A DNA stretch of 64,000 nt from NCBI RefSeq assembly GCF_041381155.1, contig NC_091140.1:27320952-27384951 (forward strand), written 5' to 3'. A program made the translations under genes and the position numbers. Positions 22,696 through 33,367 of the stretch are shown here, in pieces. The notes beneath the pieces were generated by a model. That model saw only the letters and a program-made list of their open reading frames with translations. It made no database searches and had not been told where the DNA came from. How positions within the stretch are numbered: position 1 is the first letter of the stretch; each line of letters begins with the position of its first letter. The stretch is from Argopecten irradians. Its lineage: Eukaryota > Mollusca > Bivalvia > Pectinida > Pectinidae.

Positions 22696-23266
22696 GTAGG
22701 CCTATTGAATATATATCGTGTTGATACTTTACAACTTTAGGCATAATATCATATAAAACAAGGTATCTGATTTGAAAGGAATCGAAGTAGTTACGCACTC
22801 TGTACTCTGTAACGTTAGTTTTTGCAAACAGCATTCAGTGCACAAAACACGAATGGACTAGATATATCTAGATCTAGCAGTAGTTAGCTATATAAGCATC
22901 GTATAAGAAAATGTTTAGCTAACTGTAAAATCACATTTCTTTCACTGGGATTCAACTCTTACACGGTGAAATATTTGTTCAAAGTTTGAAAAAAGCTTTA
23001 AGGGAAGTAACTCTACTCGATCAGGATGACAGAATAAAGAGGTGGGATAATAAACAGTAAAATTATTTTACCTACATCGTTATGGGACATTGAATATGTA
23101 CATGTATAACTTGTAGATATACATTGTATATGAGCATTTTCTATCATTTCAATATTTTTTCATGACTTTTATATATTTATAATGATTTGTTATAGCTAAT
23201 TAAAAAAAAAACTTGCAGTACAATATGCACGTATAACCACATGTATGGTGGTATTTTTCTTTTCAG

Positions 23267-23341
23267 ACTAGCAGTGGAAGAGATACTAAATGAAACAAAG
23301 AGGGGTGCTGAACGGGCCAAAGAATTTGGTGCACTAGGATG
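23267..23341 (+). CDS. POLR1D isoform 2-like protein, exon 2
   Basis: A 75-bp exon with a strong acceptor (ttttcttttcag) and GTATGT donor. Joined to exon 1 it reads R-LAVEEILNETKRGAERAKEF-GALGW, matching the conserved AIEELLKEAKRG...RAETMGPMGW stretch of the alternative POLR1D product. The Trp codon is split across the intron. The reading frame is open only in this phase. Confidence 0.85.
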
Positions 23342-24296
23342 GTATGTTTGTTAGTCAATTACAGTTACATTGTAGGCTTGTAGCCGAAGCAATACTTTTC
23401 AGAAATACATAAACTTAATTTATAAATACAGAGTTTTACATTTTAGGACTTTAAAGATCTTATATAATTGCAAAAAATGGTTCTTTATGATTTATAGTAA
23501 TAGTTTATACGTAGTAAAACAGTCTGTGACGCTAATTGCTTCGCTGCTAGTTATTTGGAAAGTAAACTACCCCAAAATTTTACTAGTCTGATTATTAAAT
23601 CACTTGTCAAAATTAAATTTACAGTAGTTTGCTTCAAATTCAGCCATGATCAGTTTACAATTTTTACACAAATTGCAGTCTTGGTGCTTTCTTGAACACA
23701 AATTCTCACAAAATGATGCATCTGGATGGAAATAATCACATAAAGAATGCACTCAAATGTGTTGAAAAATGCAATTGACCACCGCTCTTGTAAATATAGC
23801 ATTAACAATATTAATTGAATGGGGAGCCACTAGTCCAATCAGACTAGTTCATTAAAATTGGCACTAGTCCAGCTGTTAAATTACTAGTCATGGGCATCGG
23901 ACTAGTGCTTAAAGTTGCAGACTGGTAAAATGGGCAGAAGTGACTGATCATGAGTTGTCTTGTCATTTAAGTAACCTACAAGTTTTGCTGCATGGCCCTC
24001 CACTTTTCGGATGTGGGTTCTAATACCATTGTTGGGTAGTTGCCAGGTTCTGACAGTACAGCTCTAGATCTCTATAGTTCTCTGCATGGACAATCAAGTT
24101 GTCTTCTATGTCTGAAACTTAATTGTTTATATTTCATCAAAGACAAGTAGGCTAATGGTACGAGTATCAAATTTTGTGAGTAACAAGAATTTGAATTTAT
24201 TCTTTGATTATGAATTTTGATACTGATATAGAGTGTATATGCAATGTCATCAACCACTTTTTAATTTACAATCTATATCATTTTGTTCTAATTCAG

Positions 24297-24624
24297 GCAA
24301 AAGCCAGCTGTTCCACCAACTAACAAGAGATTTCTTACCAACATGATTCTGAGTTCTGTAAACGACTCAAATAGGAAGAAAAGAAAACATTCTAACGATC
24401 AGAACTCACCAAGAGAGGACAGTGTGGAAAATGAAACAAAAAAGGAAAAAGACGGACATTCAAACTATGATCGATATGAAAAGCATAAACATAAAAAGAA
24501 GAAGAAAAAGCATCACCATTCTGATAAAAGTCCTAAAAATAAACATGAACACTCTACAAGGAAACACAAGTCTAGTCATAAACACAAGAAACACCACCGA
24601 CACAAAGACAAAGTGAAAAAATGA
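24297..24624 (+). CDS. POLR1D isoform 2-like protein, exon 3 (C-terminus)
   Basis: The acceptor is attcag; the exon completes the Trp and reads QKPAVPPTNKRFLTNMILSS, then a long Lys/His-rich tail (KHKHKKKKKKHHHSDKSPKN and onward) to TGA. The TNKRFL(T/I)N block is the signature of the alternative POLR1D product and of invertebrate 'POLR1D-like' proteins. The total is 141 residues, similar to the family. The basic tail predicts a nuclear or nucleolar, nucleic-acid-associated protein; its biochemical role is not established to my knowledge. Bases after the stop form a degenerate tandem repeat. Confidence 0.88.
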
Positions 24625-25140
24625 GAGACAGACAGAGAATTTGACTTGTTGCAAAATACAAGTGATAGAATGAGTGATATACAGGTGATGATGAAAAATT
24701 CAACAAAAAAAGAGAGACAGACAGGGAGCTTCATTGAAGGGAAAAAATGATCGGGAGACTTATTAAAGGGAAAAAAGAGTGACGAATGGGAAATTGGCAA
24801 ACTGGAAAAAAAGAGTTATAGAATGAGTGATAGCTTGAATTCTAAACAAAATGAAAAAAATGAGTGCCTGCAGTGAGCCTCAATGAAGGGGAATGGGTGA
24901 TAGATCAGGAGCCTCAAGGAAGAGTATAAATGCATGAATGACAGAAAGGGGAAGTTGACAAAGTGAAAAATGAATGATTGCCAAAGAGATCTAGACTTGA
25001 CAAAGTGAAAAATGGAGTTAGCCAAAGAGACTTGACAAAGTGAAAAATGAGTGATAAATATAACCTAAGAGACTTGAGAAAGTGAAATATGAATGATAAC
25101 CAAAGAGACTTGGCAACGTGAAAAAAGGAGTGAAAGTTGA
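24600..25140. repeat. Degenerate ~37-bp repeats in the 3' region of the POLR1D-like gene
   Basis: Repeated AGACTTGACAAAGTGAAAAA followed by TGAGTGATAACCAAAG, best preserved at 24950-25130 and blurred upstream. The last coding bases GACAAAGTGAAAAAATGAGA match the unit, so the array seems to have spread from the stop-codon region into the 3' UTR. Confidence 0.65.
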
Positions 25141-25867
25141 CGATAAGTTACATAATTATAGGTAGTAAACATGTAAGGTTTGGATGTCAGGGCACTTCAT
25201 CCTGGGGCAAAATGTAAGTAAAAAAATGCAAGATATTGGATTAAATGTGTTGAATAAAGAGAGGAATTAGCTAGGGGTAAGTATTTGAATGAAACACAGG
25301 CTAGACAAGATGGATGTTGTTATTGAACATTGTGTCTGACCTGTGGAATACTCTCCCACATAGGATACATTTTGCATAATAATAATCTGTTTGGTATAAT
25401 TAAATTGAGAAGAAAAGATGAGTGTAGAATTTATTATTTAGTGGTTAATGTTGATACACAAGTTTGACAAATATGTTTAAATTGATGTAATTGCAGTAAA
25501 CGATGTTATTGTAATGGTTACATATATATGTTATATATTTTTTAACAATGGTATTATGTCACAAAGAGAGAGTTACCTCCCTTTTGTTGCTAACACAGCT
25601 TTACGTTACATGTTTGATAATTATTAATTATGACATCTGTTTTAAAATGATTAATTAAGAGATAAATTAAGATATTTTGGAAGCTTAAATACCAGCTCGA
25701 TCTTTTTTCATGATGTTTTACAATAACTATTACTGTACAAACAGTTTAACCTTCATCATGTTACTTCCCTTAGATTATATATATATATCTACAGTGTACA
25801 AACCTGTCTAATTATCCTCATCCTCCATGGCTTACTATATTACTGACGTATCTACACCCCTGGCCAC
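25141..25867. other. Probable 3' UTR tail and intergenic sequence
   Basis: AATAAA at 25254-25259 could serve the POLR1D-like transcript. Otherwise AT-rich, with a TATATATATATC run near 25775. No gene seen. Confidence 0.4.
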
Positions 25868-25984
25868 GATTTCTCGAAACAAACTTAAGTCAAAAACTGA
25901 CTTAAGTCATTAATTTTCATAAAAGTTACATAAGGAGAAAAACTTAAGTTTTGACTTAAGTCTGCACTTTTGTTTCGAGAAATC
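25868..25984. repeat. Foldback element (GATTTCTCGAAACAAACTTA ends)
   Basis: Inverted ends GATTTCTCGAAACAAA...TTTGTTTCGAGAAATC, with internal ACTTAAGTCA / TGACTTAAGT pairs. A related, more diverged copy lies at ~31713-31833, ending GTTTGTTTCGAGAAATC. Confidence 0.8.
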
Positions 25985-25996
25985 CGGGCCTGGACT

Positions 25997-26214
25997 ATCT
26001 CATAGTAAAACTGAAGTCAGTCTAAGAGAAAATATCTGACCAATTACAGGCTTCCATAGACTTCTTTGAAGATTACACACAGAGAGAGGACACCCATCTT
26101 CAAAGTAACAAAGTGAGACAGTCAACCATAGTATACTGTTGTATAATTCCTTTGGTGTACATCAAAGGATCAAATTACACATGCCTTCTGTTGTCTCCAG
26201 TTTTACTATGAGAT
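25997..26214. mobile_element. MITE with 17-bp inverted ends
   Basis: ATCTCATAGTAAAACTG at the left is the inverse of CAGTTTTACTATGAGAT at the right, bounding 218 bp with no coding capacity. It lies 12 bp from the preceding foldback. Target duplications are not clear. Confidence 0.7.
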
Positions 26215-26532
26215 CTATTGGTGGATATAACATCAGTGATAATAACTCCTAGGGTGTGAAGGATGAATTATACTATGGCTGCTCTTGCCGCGATCAAAAT
26301 AATCCAAATTGGCTATCTATACTAAAAGTCTTTACTATATATGGTGGAAAAGTTACAAAGACGTTAGTTCATATTTGATCAGTGTTGAAAATTTCAGAGA
26401 TATAATGTATAATGCATTTTCCCCCAAAGTGGATAACTTCTCATATCATTTGGAACAGTTATGAAGATGCTGCATCCTAAAAAAAGTATACCTTATCTTT
26501 TCTGGACACACATTACCAATGTAAACAAAAGG
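26215..26532. other. Non-coding stretch
   Basis: AT-rich intergenic sequence with no gene or repeat that I can support. Confidence 0.4.
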
Positions 26533-26934
26533 ACATGGGTTTTGGTTTGGTTTGGTTCTTTAATTAATGTCCTATTAACAGCTATGGTCATGTAAGGACG
26601 GCCTCCCATGTATGCGGTGTGTTGCGTGTATGTTGTGCGAGGTGCATGTTTTGGGAGACTGCGGTATATTCATGTTGTGTCTTCTTGTATAGTGGAACTA
26701 TTGGCCTTTTTATAGTGCTTTATCACTGAAGCATGCCGCCGAAGACACCAAGCAACACACCCCACCCTGTCACATTATACTGACAACGGGCGAACCAGTC
26801 GTCCCACTCTCCGTTTGCTGAGCACTAAGCAGGAGCAGAAACTGCCACTTTTATAGACTTTGGTGTGTCTTGGCCAGGGGAAAGAACCCAGAGCCTTCCT
26901 CACAGGGGCGAACGCTCAACTCAAGGCCATGGGT
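26533..26934 (-). mobile_element. Dispersed retroposon-like element, copy 1 (5'-truncated)
   Basis: On the minus strand it runs from GGCCTTGAGTTGAGCGTTCG through GTGGGACGACTGGTTCGCCC and GGTGTGTTGCTTGGTGTCTT to GCTGTTAATAGGACATTAAT and a (CCAAA)n-type tail. Possible 6-bp duplications CCCATG flank it. Copies lie at 46130-46556, 62140-62280 and 62905-63390. Its last ~50 bp match the tail of the SINE at 15117-15333, implying use of the same LINE machinery (inference). Confidence 0.8.
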
Positions 26935-27363
26935 GCACCACTCCTGCAACATCCACAACCATCCACTTGAATATGTAGACTCGGTGAAATATTTCAGCAA
27001 AATTTACTATGAAAGCAATCGATCCTTTTCTACATAGCAACTTCCCAGCAAGAAGAGTTAAGACTTCCATTGAAATATATTGTATCAATTTGGGATCAAC
27101 ATGCAATGGAACGCCAATACTCAGATGGAATCAATGCAGAGAAGAACATCTTTTGTCCTGAAATCATGTCGCTCATAAAAATGATCCACTCTTAAGCTTG
27201 TTCGATTTCATCTGATGTTAACAATGAAGATTATTTTTCATCAGACCCCTACTGAAACTATAAAAAGAGGACATAGCATAATTCAAGCCTGCCGGATGCA
27301 TTCTTCATTTGCACTTTGCTTATGGAAGCTTCTCATACGAGCAGTAGATGTCTTGATTAAAAA

Positions 27364-27470
27364 AAAAAATCACTAAGGACAAAACGCACTGCAAAATCAC
27401 CAAGGACAAAACGCTCCGCAAAATCACCAAGGACAAAACGCTCCGCAAAATCACCAAGGACAAAACGCAG
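27364..27470. repeat. 27-bp tandem repeat, four copies
   Basis: Unit AAAATCACCAAGGACAAAAC plus GCTCCGC repeated four times, the first and last copies slightly different. Confidence 0.9.
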
Positions 27471-30237
27471 TAGTTGGGCGAGCGTTGTGATTATACATTG
27501 TAAAGATGTTGGGGTGTCGCCCAACTCTCATAGAGAGAATCTCGTATACGGTACCAATGGATGATAGGAAGGTCTCGAATGAATACACTTAGGAAACCAA
27601 ACTTCTACTTCATTATTCAGTGATACCAAAAGACTCCAGATCATAGCTGACAAGGGTTGGAATCGCCCAAATCAGAAACTTTAAATTGACCTTGATAAAT
27701 CGTGGGCTGGAAGACGAGAGAAACTCTTGATTGAATAATTATGGATTTAATATGACTCCTGGAAAGGAAGACGGAGATAAACTTGATTAAAGAATTATGA
27801 AGATTTCAATATTCATTATCACTTGATAAAGTATGCAGTCTTCTTAACTCAAGTTTAAACAAGTTGCAAGGGACCTTAGATATTTTGTTTGATATATATG
27901 GCAAGGAGGAATAGTTAGTGATTTATAGAGAGATTTTGTCACCAATGACCTTTAAGTCAAGCAATGTTGTGATTTATAATAGAAACTAGTATCATGTAGA
28001 AAACAAAGAACATCGTCTGTGACAGATTGTAACTTATCAACATAAAAGTAGGCCTTTGCAATCAAGAGTGCTTACCAGGCGCGATGCTGAAAACACGACA
28101 TGAAACTGATACCATTATATCCATAATTTATTTGGCATGATTTACATCAAATAGACAACATATATAACAATGGTATCGACACATGAACTCCATAAATATA
28201 ACTATATAGGACGATTATCAGACTGGTTTGGCAATGTGATGGAAGACCTCTCGGATGATAAGGTAGGGAATGCTTAATATATCATATTGTACATTGTATA
28301 TCTTATTTACTGTATACGTTTGTTAAGTTCCGATACCTTAACATTCACTGTTTAGATTCACCTGTATATGTACATATGATATAACATCAATAAATGTGTC
28401 ATTATATCTAACAATCTAACTCTAACTTGTTACGTAACACACACATTAACAACTAAATCAATACAACTTTGTAATTCCTTCCTCGTTGTGACTAACATAT
28501 TGAAATAAAACAATATTAACATTTAATAAAATTTGTCATTGGAAAACCAACTTGATATTGTCACTGACCTGCTAAGATCATATTGATTCTCGCATTATGG
28601 ATTTTAACGTATCCAGGTTTTTAATTTGGATGTCGTCAAAATATTAAGGAAGGTTTTCCAGTACATGATAGTCTGGTCGCTTTGTGCTTCAAAATCTTCA
28701 AACCGATCAATGTTTCGTTTACATTATTTCTGCTGTTGAATCAATTTTAAGATTGAATTTTGAATAAAAAATGCAAACGTGAGAATAATATGTTATTTTA
28801 CCTAGAAACCCACAATTACCAATCTCGCACTGCATCAGACCTGACACAAGGATGAAAACTAAACATTTGGTTGCTAGGCAGATTCACTAGCACAGTACAA
28901 TCTAGATATATGTTTGTGGGCAATATGGACGTTGTAATGCTTTTAACTTAGTGTACGTATGACTATTCATTATTATAAAGGAGATTTAAGGCGTTGATCC
29001 GCGATTGAAATTAATTTTACCTCACATTTTGGACTATGGACTAGTCTCTAAACATCAGTTAAATATGCGATATGTTTGGTTTGGCTTCGATCTAAAATGG
29101 AGGGAATTGTTTTCTAGAATTCTTGTGAAAAACCTTTGGATTGGTGGCAAGCCTTCATGGCATAATATACCTGTTGTCATATTCCTGACATTGTGTGAGG
29201 TTATATATGTGTAAAGCCTTTCGTACCTTATTAAATATTATCAAAGTGACAAAATTTAATGAGGAGTATATTTGGCAATCCAATATTAGTAGATAAGGCA
29301 CCAGTGGCGATTAGAAATATCTTAATACTGAGTGTGTACCTGAAGCAATCTGATTAAAATCATCTGTCGATGGCTAGTTCGTACCTTTTTCCTGTGAACC
29401 TAGTACTTACAAATGAAGCCATTAACAGATGATTTTTACCAGACTGAACTTGAAATGAAATGCTAGTGTCAATCCAATAATATTTCTATGATAATGCTGA
29501 TAATTAAAAAGCAAATGATAAGTTTATAAAATGTATCTAATATATACGTGTTCTGAAGTCGTTTCTACTACACTGGTTGTTTTAAATATTGAACTAAAAT
29601 ATTTAAACAGTGGCGGATCCAGAGAACTATCTAGGGGAAGAGAGTTTCCATATTCATATGGGAATTTCCATGATTGTAAAAAATATGAAAATACATTGTT
29701 TTAAGAACATTAATTATTTATGAGAATAGGGGTTTTAATGAAGCCACAAAACGCCTGGATCTGCCATTGCTATAAAATCAAACAATATACAACATCACAG
29801 ACTAATTGTACAAAACACCAGTCTTATCTCTATTCTTCACTAAAATGAATTTTTCTAACACATTTATACAATAACGTATATATTTCAAACAATAGAAAAG
29901 ATCAGTCACCAGTACATAAATCTATCATGGTGACACAAACGTAAGATATAAACACGATACTGCGTTAAATACATAAAAAGGTTCGTGATCGATCTCAGTG
30001 ATGAAACGTTCTGATGCTTGTCAAAGATTTATACAAGTTACACCCAATTAAAAACAAATTAATATAATTATACAAAATAGTTAAGGTCTTCCTCGATTTC
30101 CAGTGGTTACGATCCCTCTACACCTCTTGAATATTTTATAGTAAAACTGAAGGCTCTGTGTGCACCATGGGATAAGCAGGTAGGTTAGCCCTTTGGTGTA
30201 AACCAAAATAATCGAATAATGGTAAACCGAATGGCGT

Positions 30238-30482
30238 GGATCAAAGGAAGTTGGGTTTTTTCTGCTGAACTACCTTGAGTTTGCTTGGATCAAAGGAAGT
30301 TAGTTTTAAACTGCTGAACTATCTTGAGTTGCTTGGATCAAAGGAAGTTAGTTTTTTTCTGCTGAACTACCTTGAGTTTGTTTGGATCAAAGGAAGTTAG
30401 TTTTTTTCTGCTGAACTGCCTTGAATTTGCTTGAATCAAAGGAAGTTAGTTTTTTTCTGCTGAACTACCTTGAGTTTGCTAT
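30238..30482. repeat. ~50-bp tandem repeat, five copies
   Basis: Unit GCTTGGATCAAAGGAAGTTA followed by a T-run, CTGCTGAACTACCTTGAGTT. Copies differ by a few bases and T-run length. Confidence 0.9.
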
Positions 30483-31406
30483 GACACGTTTCAGGGGTGT
30501 AGAGATCCGAACTAATAGAAATCGAGAACAGACTAAGGTATGAAAACACAGCAGACTATGATTTTGTATAATCTGATGAAGAAAAAATGTGTATTAAAAT
30601 TAGTGGACATTTTCATCATAAAATGTTTTTAAAACATTTTGAAAACTGTACATTATTTCCTGTTCCATTTAAATACATTCTTAAAACGATAAACTAAAGA
30701 TTTTATAAAATCTGAGAAATTATTAAGCCATTTCATTAAGAATGTGAAATAAAAGCAATATCATAAATGATATCGTAAAAATCTTGTCTCGTGTTTGCGC
30801 AATTGACTAAAATTAGTTTTGTAATCCTTATCAGATACAATAACTTATACCACAGTACAACGAAAAGCTTGACATACATTTACATAAAGACGAATTTTCT
30901 CATGAGTATTCATCAGTGTTATGGTTAACGATACAAAACTATCCACAATCCGGCAGCCGTGTTCCATTTTAGTTCCGTTCTGTTTAAATATTTCCCTTAT
31001 CTCTGTGACGTCATTATTCCACGGACAAACGACACGTTATTTTGACTGGACGTAACGTCACAAAAGGTACGTCATAAGTGTCATGGTAGTGTCACCACTA
31101 CCACAAAGCCACCACACCATGTGGGACATATGACGTCATTGGTTTACACCAATATACACGTGATGCCACAAACTGACAATGTTCATCACATCACCTTTTC
31201 AGAATTCCATTTTAAACCGACATCGAACTCTACATGTTGAAAATAACATCTTCATCAATACCGGCACTAACTAATAGACGATGACATTAATTTCTTTTGA
31301 TCAAATTACCCTTTCTTGAGATTATTCAAAGAGATGTAGCACTTGGTCACGTATTATAAAAGTGAAATTTTACTTCAACAAAAAACCCAAAGAACACAAA
31401 ACTGCC

Positions 31407-31611
31407 TCAGATTTCATCGTCTGAGTCCTGATCATACATGTCTGGTTGTGTGTTGAGGGACTTGTAGGCACTGTTCTTGGGGTTAGAATGTGGTCCTGTG
31501 ACGATGTGTGAGGGCACCAGACTGTCTGTGGTCGTCGTGTCCATATACACACCGGCATTCAACATGGACGACATCTGGGAACGTTTGGCTCGTCTCAATT
31601 CCTCTCTCTCC
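31407..31611 (-). CDS. Small single-pass membrane protein, last exon (cytoplasmic tail)
   Basis: A 205-bp exon, acceptor tgttctgtttcag, encoding 67 residues from EREELRRAKRSQMSSMLNAG to QDSDDEI and TGA. It is a charged cytoplasmic tail: basic near the membrane, acidic at the end. It contains YKSL, which fits a YxxΦ sorting signal, and ends in DDEI, which could bind a PDZ domain with acidic -2 preference (both inference). The phase joins the transmembrane exon at 33283-33367. I do not recognise the family. Confidence 0.75.
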
Positions 31612-33282
31612 CTGAAACAGAACATACGTTTAAGTTTTAAATTCTATAACACGCTTTTATACTAAAGACCATCTCGACATGTCACATATAGACCTAGTAA
31701 TATACGATACCAGGCCCCGAGTTCTAGAAACAAAACAGAAGATATAATCCAAAGCTAAGCTTTTCTCCTTATGTAACTTATATGAACATTTAAGTAAGTT
31801 TTTGTTTAAAGTTTGTTTCGAGAAATCGGGAAATGATGAGGTTTAAATATATATTTAGATGACAAATGGTATTTTTTCACTATAAAAACAGAAGCAGACG
31901 ATTTAGTATTTTTCTTCAGTTACAAAAGTTACTTACTTTACACCATTACCACCGTTGAAAAGTTTGAGCTTCTAATTTTACTTCAAGTTAAAAATATGAA
32001 AAATAATTAATGGCATCCCGAAAAAATTCTGTGACACTATATCCTATATGGAATGAAGTACATGTATTGATTGCGCACACACCAAAGGCGAAACAAATTA
32101 TTTCATATTATTTTTTGTGTTAATTAGGCATATATATACACGATTAAACACCAATTATTGCTCAAATAATTAATATCATTTATGTTCTGTCGGGAAATGA
32201 TGAGGTTTAAATATATATTTAGATCTTTAATGCAATTTAAAGCAAGTATTCCGCAATTTGCCCTGAAATACACCGAGCACCAAAGAGGTGGAGTTTCCGC
32301 TTTTTTCACGTCCAATTAACCCAGTCATTACAATAGTTTTCAAAATATACAGGTAAAATTATTTCGAATGTCTACATCTAATGGCATAGAGGAGAACTAG
32401 CGGTAAACTGACGTTATCGTCTGAGTTCCTAACGGTATACACAATCAATCCTGTAAGCTTGACTAATTTGGTCTACCACTGGGATTTCTTTCTCTCGTAA
32501 AAAAAAAACCTTCTGTTTTATCCACAAAACCCCTATCATCTCTTTCCGTTGTGTATTAGGACATGTCACGGTGTTTCAATACGTGATTCCCAGCGGACCC
32601 GGAGGGTTAGGTCTTGATAATGTGAATCAAAAGACCAACGTATCGATTCCCAGAGCACTGATCAAAATAAGTACTTCCATTTAACCCTCTTTTTCTATTC
32701 TATGGCGATAGAAGCCTGTACCCTAACATCAGAATACAGTATCATCCAATCAGAGGCCAAACAGGTCTCTATAGTACAAAAGAAACCATAGAGATAATGT
32801 TTAGCCTTGGAATTATATATAGACGAAATCGTTTTATGTTTGAATCCGGATACTAAAAAATATCGTGGAGATCTTACCATCACAGAGAATGCCTGTTTTC
32901 TGAGTTATTCTTTGTTTTAAGGCAGTTAATACAGAGGAAAAAAGTTGTACGCATCATAGCAATCAATGGCATTTATCCAAGAAAAATATCTACCATGAAG
33001 TATTCTCAAAGTTCTAAACTATGGCAAAGAAGCATTCACGAAAGATTTCATGATATAGAGAAACACTGAAAATATCTAATATAACATTATAGTCTATTGA
33101 TCTATCGCCCCAAATAAAGTAAAACACCGTTTTATACAAGTTATGTGTATAAAAAGCTCTTGAGTATAAATATTTTAGGATGTTGGATTTGATCTCCCAA
33201 CAGATATACAAGCCATACCGACGTTTTAAGTCTACACAATAAAACTACGACAGAACAAGGCAATGATATCGGAGCTACCTAC
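31612..33282. other. Intron with two interacting repeat elements
   Basis: Contains the diverged foldback (31713-31833) and a rearranged MITE copy (31826-32224). The rest is AT-rich intron without coding signal. Confidence 0.55.
31826..32224 (-). mobile_element. AGATGCTCCACC MITE, copy with altered ends and 34-bp direct repeats
   Basis: The interior (31861-32193) matches, inverted, the MITE copies at 41923, 50593 and 55386: CAAATGGTATTTTTTCACTA ... TGTTAATTAGGCATATATAT. Both outer GCTCCACCGCC tips are missing. CGGGAAATGATGAGG plus TTTAAATATATATTTAGAT occurs as a perfect direct repeat on both sides (ending at 31860 and 32224). Confidence 0.8.
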
Positions 33283-33367
33283 CTTTTATGTCGGCGGTAC
33301 ATGAAAGCTGCCACAGCCAGGATGATGAGACATACGACGATACCAAAGACGGCTCCGGCTATGGCAC
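33283..33367 (-). CDS. Small single-pass membrane protein, transmembrane exon
   Basis: An 85-bp exon with acceptor cccctag and donor GTAGGT. It encodes GAIAGAVFGIVVCLIILAVA then AFMYRRHK and part of Arg: a ~23-residue hydrophobic helix with a GxxxG-like start and a basic stop-transfer cluster. This fixes the topology: N-side outside, C-side cytoplasmic. Confidence 0.85.

Larger units (their letters stand above)
26935..31406. other. Intergenic region with two short minisatellites
   Basis: No supportable gene between the element at 26.9 kb and the stop codon at 31407. It contains the 27-bp array at 27.4 kb and the ~50-bp array at 30.2 kb, listed separately. A 69-codon open frame at 29005-29214 has no supporting context. 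Confidence 0.45.

Noticed and set aside
24460..25025. Phe/Leu-rich minus-strand frames
   Set aside because: Shadows of the Lys-rich POLR1D-like exon and its 3' repeats.
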